A program made the translations under genes and the position numbers. A DNA stretch of 64,000 bases from Acidobacteriota bacterium (GTDB taxonomy: Bacteria > Acidobacteriota > Blastocatellia > Pyrinomonadales > Pyrinomonadaceae). The notes under the pieces were generated by a model. That model did no database searches and had not been told where the DNA came from. It saw only the letters and a program-made list of their open reading frames with translations. The stretch is taken from positions 38,721 through 102,720 of the forward strand of contig JAFAZX010000081.1 in assembly GCA_019239425.1 (NCBI GenBank), written 5' to 3'. Shown piece after piece: positions 59,712 to 64,000 of this stretch (position 1 is its first letter; the number at the start of each line of letters is the position of its first letter).

Positions 59712-62700
59712 TTGCCTCGCATATACGACAATATCGAACAGAAGTTGCTGCCGGCGCTCTGTGACGCGCTGGAGCCCGCGACGCACGCCGATTTCTGTGT
59801 CGGCTACTTCAACCTGCGAGGCTGGAAACAACTCGACTCGTACATCGAACGCTGGGACGGCGGGGAGGGCAAGCGTTGTCGACTGCTCGTCGGGATGCAG
59901 AAACTCCCGCAGGAAGAGCAGCGAGAGATGTACAGCCTAATTCGTTCGGACGGCGGGCTCGATAATTCGACCGCCCTACGCCTTAAAAAGAAACTGGCGG
60001 ACGAATTCCGTCAGCAGCTTGCCACCGGCGTTCCGACGAACGAGGACGAGGAGGGCTTACGACGCCTTGCCGCGCAAATTCGTGCGGGGAAAGTCGTCGT
60101 TAAGTTGTTCCTGCGCCATTCGCTCCACGCGAAGCTATACCTGCTTTACCGGCCCGACCCAATCAACCCGATTATCGGCTATCTCGGCAGCAGTAATCTA
60201 ACTGCCTCAGGGCTATCGCATGGCGGCGAGTTGAACGTTGACGTGCTGGACGACGACGCGACCCGGAAGCTGAACCGCTGGTTTGAAGACAGGTGGAACG
60301 ACCGCTGGTGCCTGGACATCTCGCAGGAGTTGGTCGAAATCATCGAGGAGAGTTGGGCGAGGGAGGAACTGACGCCCCCTTATCACGTCTACATTAAGAT
60401 GGCGTACCACCTCTCACAGGAGGCGCGAGCCGGGCTGGCTGAGTTTCGCATCCCGCGCGATTTCGGCAACCGGCTCTTCGCTTTTCAGACGGCGGCGGTG
60501 AAGATTGCAGCGCATCATTTGAACAAGCGCGGTGGTGTACTTATCGGCGATGTCGTCGGGCTCGGCAAGACTCTGATGGCGACGGCGCTCGCGCGCATCT
60601 TCGAGGATGATTACGGGATTGAAACCCTCATCATCTGCCCGAAGAACCTCGTGCCGATGTGGGAAGACTACAGGCAGCGTTACCGCCTTCGAGCCAAAGT
60701 GCTGTCGCTCACACGCGTCACGAAGGAACTCGCCGAGATGCGCCGTTTTCGTCTCGTGCTGATTGACGAGAGCCATAATCTGCGCAACCGCGAAGGCAGA
60801 CGCTACCGGGCGATAAAGGAGTACATCGAGAAGAACGACAGCCGCTGCATACTGCTCTCAGCCACGCCCTACAACAAAACTTACCACGACCTCTCCAGCC
60901 AACTGCGGCTCTTTGTCGCGGAAGACAAGGATTTGGGAATACGCCCCGAGCGGCTGTTGCGAGAGCTGGGCGACGCCGCTTTCGCCGCGCTCGGGCAAGT
61001 CGCGCCGCGCACCATCGCCGCGTTTGAGAAGAGCGAGTACGCGGACGACTGGCGTGAGCTGATGCGGCTCTACATGGTGCGGCGCACGCGCACCTTCATC
61101 CAGGAAAATTACGCAAAGGCGGACGAAGCGACCAGCCGCAAGTTCCTCGTCCTCGAAGACGGCACGCCATCCTACTTCCCATCGCGCGTGCCTAAGACGG
61201 TCAAGTTTCGGGTTGATGGTGATGACCCGCAGGACCAGTACGCGAAACTCTACACGCCGCCCGTCGTTGACGCGGTTAATAATCTGAATCTGCCGCGTTA
61301 CGGCCTCGGCAATTATGTCGCCGTGCGCCCGCGCGTTAAGCCGATGGCGGGTGAAGAGAAGGTCTTACGTGATCTGTCGCGCGCCGGAAAACGCCTTATG
61401 GGTTTTTGCCGGACGAATCTGTTCAAGCGGTTGGAGTCGAGTGGACAAGCCTTCCTGCTCTCAATCGAGCGCCATATCCTGCGCAACTACATCTTTCTGC
61501 ACGCCATCAATAACAACCTGCCTCTGCCCATCGGGACACAGGACGCGACGCTGCTCGACGCTCGCGTGATGGACGAAGACGCGGACTCAACGAGCCTCAC
61601 AGCGAGCTTAATCGACTATGAAGATGGGGCGGACGCAGACAGGGCCGAAGAAGTTGCGGAGTCTGAAGATGTTTCTTTACTCCATGATGCTAAGGACTTC
61701 CAGCGTCGCGCTGCTTCAATCTACGCCCAATACGCTAGCCAGCATCTCAGTCATTTCAAGTGGCTCGCGACGACGCTGTTCACCTCGGAACTCAAGCGGG
61801 ATTTGGAGGAGGACTGTCAGGCGTTACTCAGTATCCTGCACCTGAGCGGCGAATGGCGCGCCGCCGAAGACCGTAAGCTTGATGCGCTTGCTACCCTGAT
61901 CAATGGGAAATACAAGACGGAGAAGTTGCTCGTCTTCTCGCAGTTTGCCGACACGGTACGTTACGTTGCTCGGGAACTGTGTCGCCGCGGTATTAAGCAG
62001 ATAGCCGGTGTCACCGGTGCTTCGGAGAATCCGACGGAAATCGCGTGGCGTTTCAGCCCTGTCAGTAATGAGAAGCAGACGCGCGTTCCTTCTGAAGAAG
62101 AACTGCGCGTACTAGTCGCCACAGATGTTCTGAGTGAGGGACAGAACTTGCAGGACGCGCACGTAGTCGTCAACTACGATCTGCCGTGGGCGATCATCCG
62201 CCTCATCCAACGCGCTGGTCGCGTTGACCGTGTCGGCCAGAAGGCCGACAGCATCCTATGCTATTCGTTCCTCCCAGCCGAAGGAGTCGAGAACATCATC
62301 CGCCTGCGCGCACGTGTGCGAGAGCGTCTGCGCCAGAACGCCGAGGTGGTCGGCACCGACGAAGCCTTCTTCGAGGACGACAAGCGTGACGGCTTTCTGC
62401 TCGACCTCTACAACGAGAAGAGCAACGTCCTCGACGGCGAGGCTGATACGGAAGTTGATCTCGCCTCCTACGCCTACCAGATTTGGAAGAACGCCATCAC
62501 AGAAAACCCCAAGTTGCAAAAGATTATCCCAGAACTTCCCCCTGTGACCTACGCAACCAAGCAGCACATCCCTTTTGGTAAGGACGCGCCCGAAGGAGCA
62601 CTCGTCTACATGCGTACGGCGGAGGGCAACGACGCGCTCGCGTGGATTGATGAACAGGGGAATAGTGTCACCGAATCGCAGTATGCAATTTTGAAGGCTG

Positions 62701-63122
62701 CTGAGTGTGTGCCCGAAACGAAGCCGCTGCCGCGAGCCGAAAATCACCATGAACTCGTGCAGAAAGGCGTCGAACTTATAATCCGTGAAGAAAAGAACGT
62801 TGGCGGCGGATTGGGCAGGCCGAGCGGCGCGAGGTTTCGCATCTACAACCGCTTGAAGTCCTACGCTGACAGCGTTCGAGGGACCCTCTTCGAGTCTGAA
62901 GCATTGCTTAAAACGATAGACGAAATTTACCGTTATCCACTGCGCCAGGCCACTGCCGACGTTTTGAACCGGCAGATGCGAGGCGGCGCGACAGATGAAT
63001 CTCTCGTCCAACTCGTTATTGCCCTACGCGACGAAGACCGCCTGTGCGTCGTCCACGAAGACGAGCAGGACGGCGAGCCGCGTATCATCTGTTCGATGGG
63101 CTTGAGGAACGCACAGGCTTAA
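59712..63122 (+). CDS. PLD-domain SNF2-family helicase
   Basis: N-terminal HSLHAKLYLLYRPD...GYLGSSNLTASGL (PLD HxK/GSSN); GDVVGLGKTLMA (Walker A), LIDESHNLRN, LLSATPYNK, VLVATDVLSEGQNLQDAHVVVNYDLPWAIIRLIQRAGRVDRVGQ. Confidence 0.9.
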   Translation: MPRIYDNIEQKLLPALCDALEPATHADFCVGYFNLRGWKQLDSYIERWDGGEGKRCRLLVGMQKLPQEEQREMYSLIRSDGGLDNSTALRLKKKLADEFRQQLATGVPTNEDEEGLRRLAAQIRAGKVVVKLFLRHSLHAKLYLLYRPDPINPIIGYLGSSNLTASGLSHGGELNVDVLDDDATRKLNRWFEDRWNDRWCLDISQELVEIIEESWAREELTPPYHVYIKMAYHLSQEARAGLAEFRIPRDFGNRLFAFQTAAVKIAAHHLNKRGGVLIGDVVGLGKTLMATALARIFEDDYGIETLIICPKNLVPMWEDYRQRYRLRAKVLSLTRVTKELAEMRRFRLVLIDESHNLRNREGRRYRAIKEYIEKNDSRCILLSATPYNKTYHDLSSQLRLFVAEDKDLGIRPERLLRELGDAAFAALGQVAPRTIAAFEKSEYADDWRELMRLYMVRRTRTFIQENYAKADEATSRKFLVLEDGTPSYFPSRVPKTVKFRVDGDDPQDQYAKLYTPPVVDAVNNLNLPRYGLGNYVAVRPRVKPMAGEEKVLRDLSRAGKRLMGFCRTNLFKRLESSGQAFLLSIERHILRNYIFLHAINNNLPLPIGTQDATLLDARVMDEDADSTSLTASLIDYEDGADADRAEEVAESEDVSLLHDAKDFQRRAASIYAQYASQHLSHFKWLATTLFTSELKRDLEEDCQALLSILHLSGEWRAAEDRKLDALATLINGKYKTEKLLVFSQFADTVRYVARELCRRGIKQIAGVTGASENPTEIAWRFSPVSNEKQTRVPSEEELRVLVATDVLSEGQNLQDAHVVVNYDLPWAIIRLIQRAGRVDRVGQKADSILCYSFLPAEGVENIIRLRARVRERLRQNAEVVGTDEAFFEDDKRDGFLLDLYNEKSNVLDGEADTEVDLASYAYQIWKNAITENPKLQKIIPELPPVTYATKQHIPFGKDAPEGALVYMRTAEGNDALAWIDEQGNSVTESQYAILKAAECVPETKPLPRAENHHELVQKGVELIIREEKNVGGGLGRPSGARFRIYNRLKSYADSVRGTLFESEALLKTIDEIYRYPLRQATADVLNRQMRGGATDESLVQLVIALRDEDRLCVVHEDEQDGEPRIICSMGLRNAQA

Positions 63123-63159
63123 ACATCACATACTCACAAAGCCGACGGGCATAACCAGT

Positions 63160-64000
63160 ATGACAACTCTGGACCTCAGAAATACTCAAAAGCTCCTCAA
63201 AGAGTTCAAGTTCACAGAACTTTTCACACAAGAGCTTGGCTGGGACAGGCTGCGTTTGCCGCCGCGGGCGCTGCCCGTTGATGGTACATCATTCACCCTA
63301 ATGCCTGTTGCCGAAAAGCGCGGCTTCCAAGTCTTCGAGTGCCGATCTTCTAATGGGATCCCATCACGCACTATTCGTACGAAGATTGATCGTGAAGTGA
63401 CAATGCTAGCTTATGAGCACCTGATAGTCTTCGTTGATGGGGAGCGCACAACGCAAATCTGGCGCTGGGAGCAGCGTGAAGAAGGACAGCCACGCATCGC
63501 GCGCGAAGAATCATTCGTTCCTGCGCAGCAAGTCGGGAAGCGAATGGCTCACAAGTTGTCACAGCTCTTCATATCGCTTCAGGAGGAAGAGGCTGGAGGG
63601 CTGAGTGTCGCTGGAATCTCAAGCCGTGTGCGCTCCGCATTCAACGTCGAGCGCGTAACCAAACGCTTCTACGACCAATTCAAAAAAGAGCACGACGCTT
63701 TCCTCAAACAGATTGTGGGGATTGAAGACGCAGAGCAAAAGTCCTGGTACGCGTCGCTCATGCTCAATCGCTTAATGTTCATTTACTTTCTTCAACGGAA
63801 AGGCTTTCTCAATGGCGACCGAAACTACTTACGAAATCGTCTCACCCTGATGCAGGAGCGGTATGGTAAGGATAAGTTTTACTCGTTCTACAATACATTT
63901 CTGCGCAGACTTTTCCACGATGGGCTCGGCAAGCCCGAACGTAATCCGGAAATCGAATTCCTTCTCGGCAAAGTACCATACCTTAACGGCGGCCTGTTTG
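63160..64000 (+). CDS. Eco57I/type IIG-like restriction-modification enzyme, N-terminal part (truncated by window end; not in the ORF track)
   Basis: My translation from ATG 63160 is open to 64000: MTTLDLRNTQKLLKEFKFTELFTQELGWDRL...FNVERVTKRFYDQFKKEHDAFLKQIVGI...WYASLMLNRLMFIYFLQRKGFLNGDRNYLRNRL...VPYLNGGLF. Confidence 0.8.
   Translation, partial: MTTLDLRNTQKLLKEFKFTELFTQELGWDRLRLPPRALPVDGTSFTLMPVAEKRGFQVFECRSSNGIPSRTIRTKIDREVTMLAYEHLIVFVDGERTTQIWRWEQREEGQPRIAREESFVPAQQVGKRMAHKLSQLFISLQEEEAGGLSVAGISSRVRSAFNVERVTKRFYDQFKKEHDAFLKQIVGIEDAEQKSWYASLMLNRLMFIYFLQRKGFLNGDRNYLRNRLTLMQERYGKDKFYSFYNTFLRRLFHDGLGKPERNPEIEFLLGKVPYLNGGLF

Larger units (their letters stand above)
47837..64000. mobile_element. 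tRNA-associated integrative mobilizable island (right end not in window)
   Basis: Integrase adjoining tRNA 3' end, excisionase-like HTH, MobC, relaxase; lower-GC stretches; none of the chromosomal heptamer hairpins. Confidence 0.75.

Noticed and set aside
54155-64000. attR copy of the tRNA 3' end inside the window
   Set aside because: No convincing repeat of the tRNA-Met 3' sequence was seen by eye, so the island right boundary is left open.

Overview
High-GC bacterial chromosome window, probably Acidobacteriota (Blastocatellia-like; inferred from gene content such as VWFA-related and VIT-VWA secreted proteins, a BshA homologue and SelB, not proven). Two parts are apparent. (1) About 1-47.7 kb is ordinary chromosome: murB-ftsQ-ftsA-ftsZ, an Hfq-like Sm protein, pdxA, valS, nadC, XdhC-type genes, an Nfu-type scaffold, bshA, nth, selB, hemB and many secreted hypotheticals. 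It is peppered with intergenic hairpins whose arms are 7-bp-period degenerate repeats (GTAGGCA, GGATGAA, GTGCTGG, GTGATAA, GTAAACC and similar types). (2) From about 47.8 kb to the window end is a tRNA-Met-associated mobile island: tyrosine integrase, excisionase-like HTH, ParB-like protein, MobC, a relaxase with a nested out-of-frame coiled-coil/TM gene, a small secreted peptide with duplicated GEIDTG divergent from a TPR-Fis-REC regulator, a third copy of a chromosomal paralogous family, and a PLD-SNF2 helicase followed by an Eco57I-type methylase/restriction gene cut by the window end. The heptamer hairpins are absent from the island. Best candidates for undescribed biology: the GEIDTG peptide/TPR-Fis-REC module, the dual-coding relaxase region, the PLD-helicase/Eco57I pair, and the multi-family heptamer hairpins. 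All identifications come from reading the sequence and the translated ORFs; no database searches were run.
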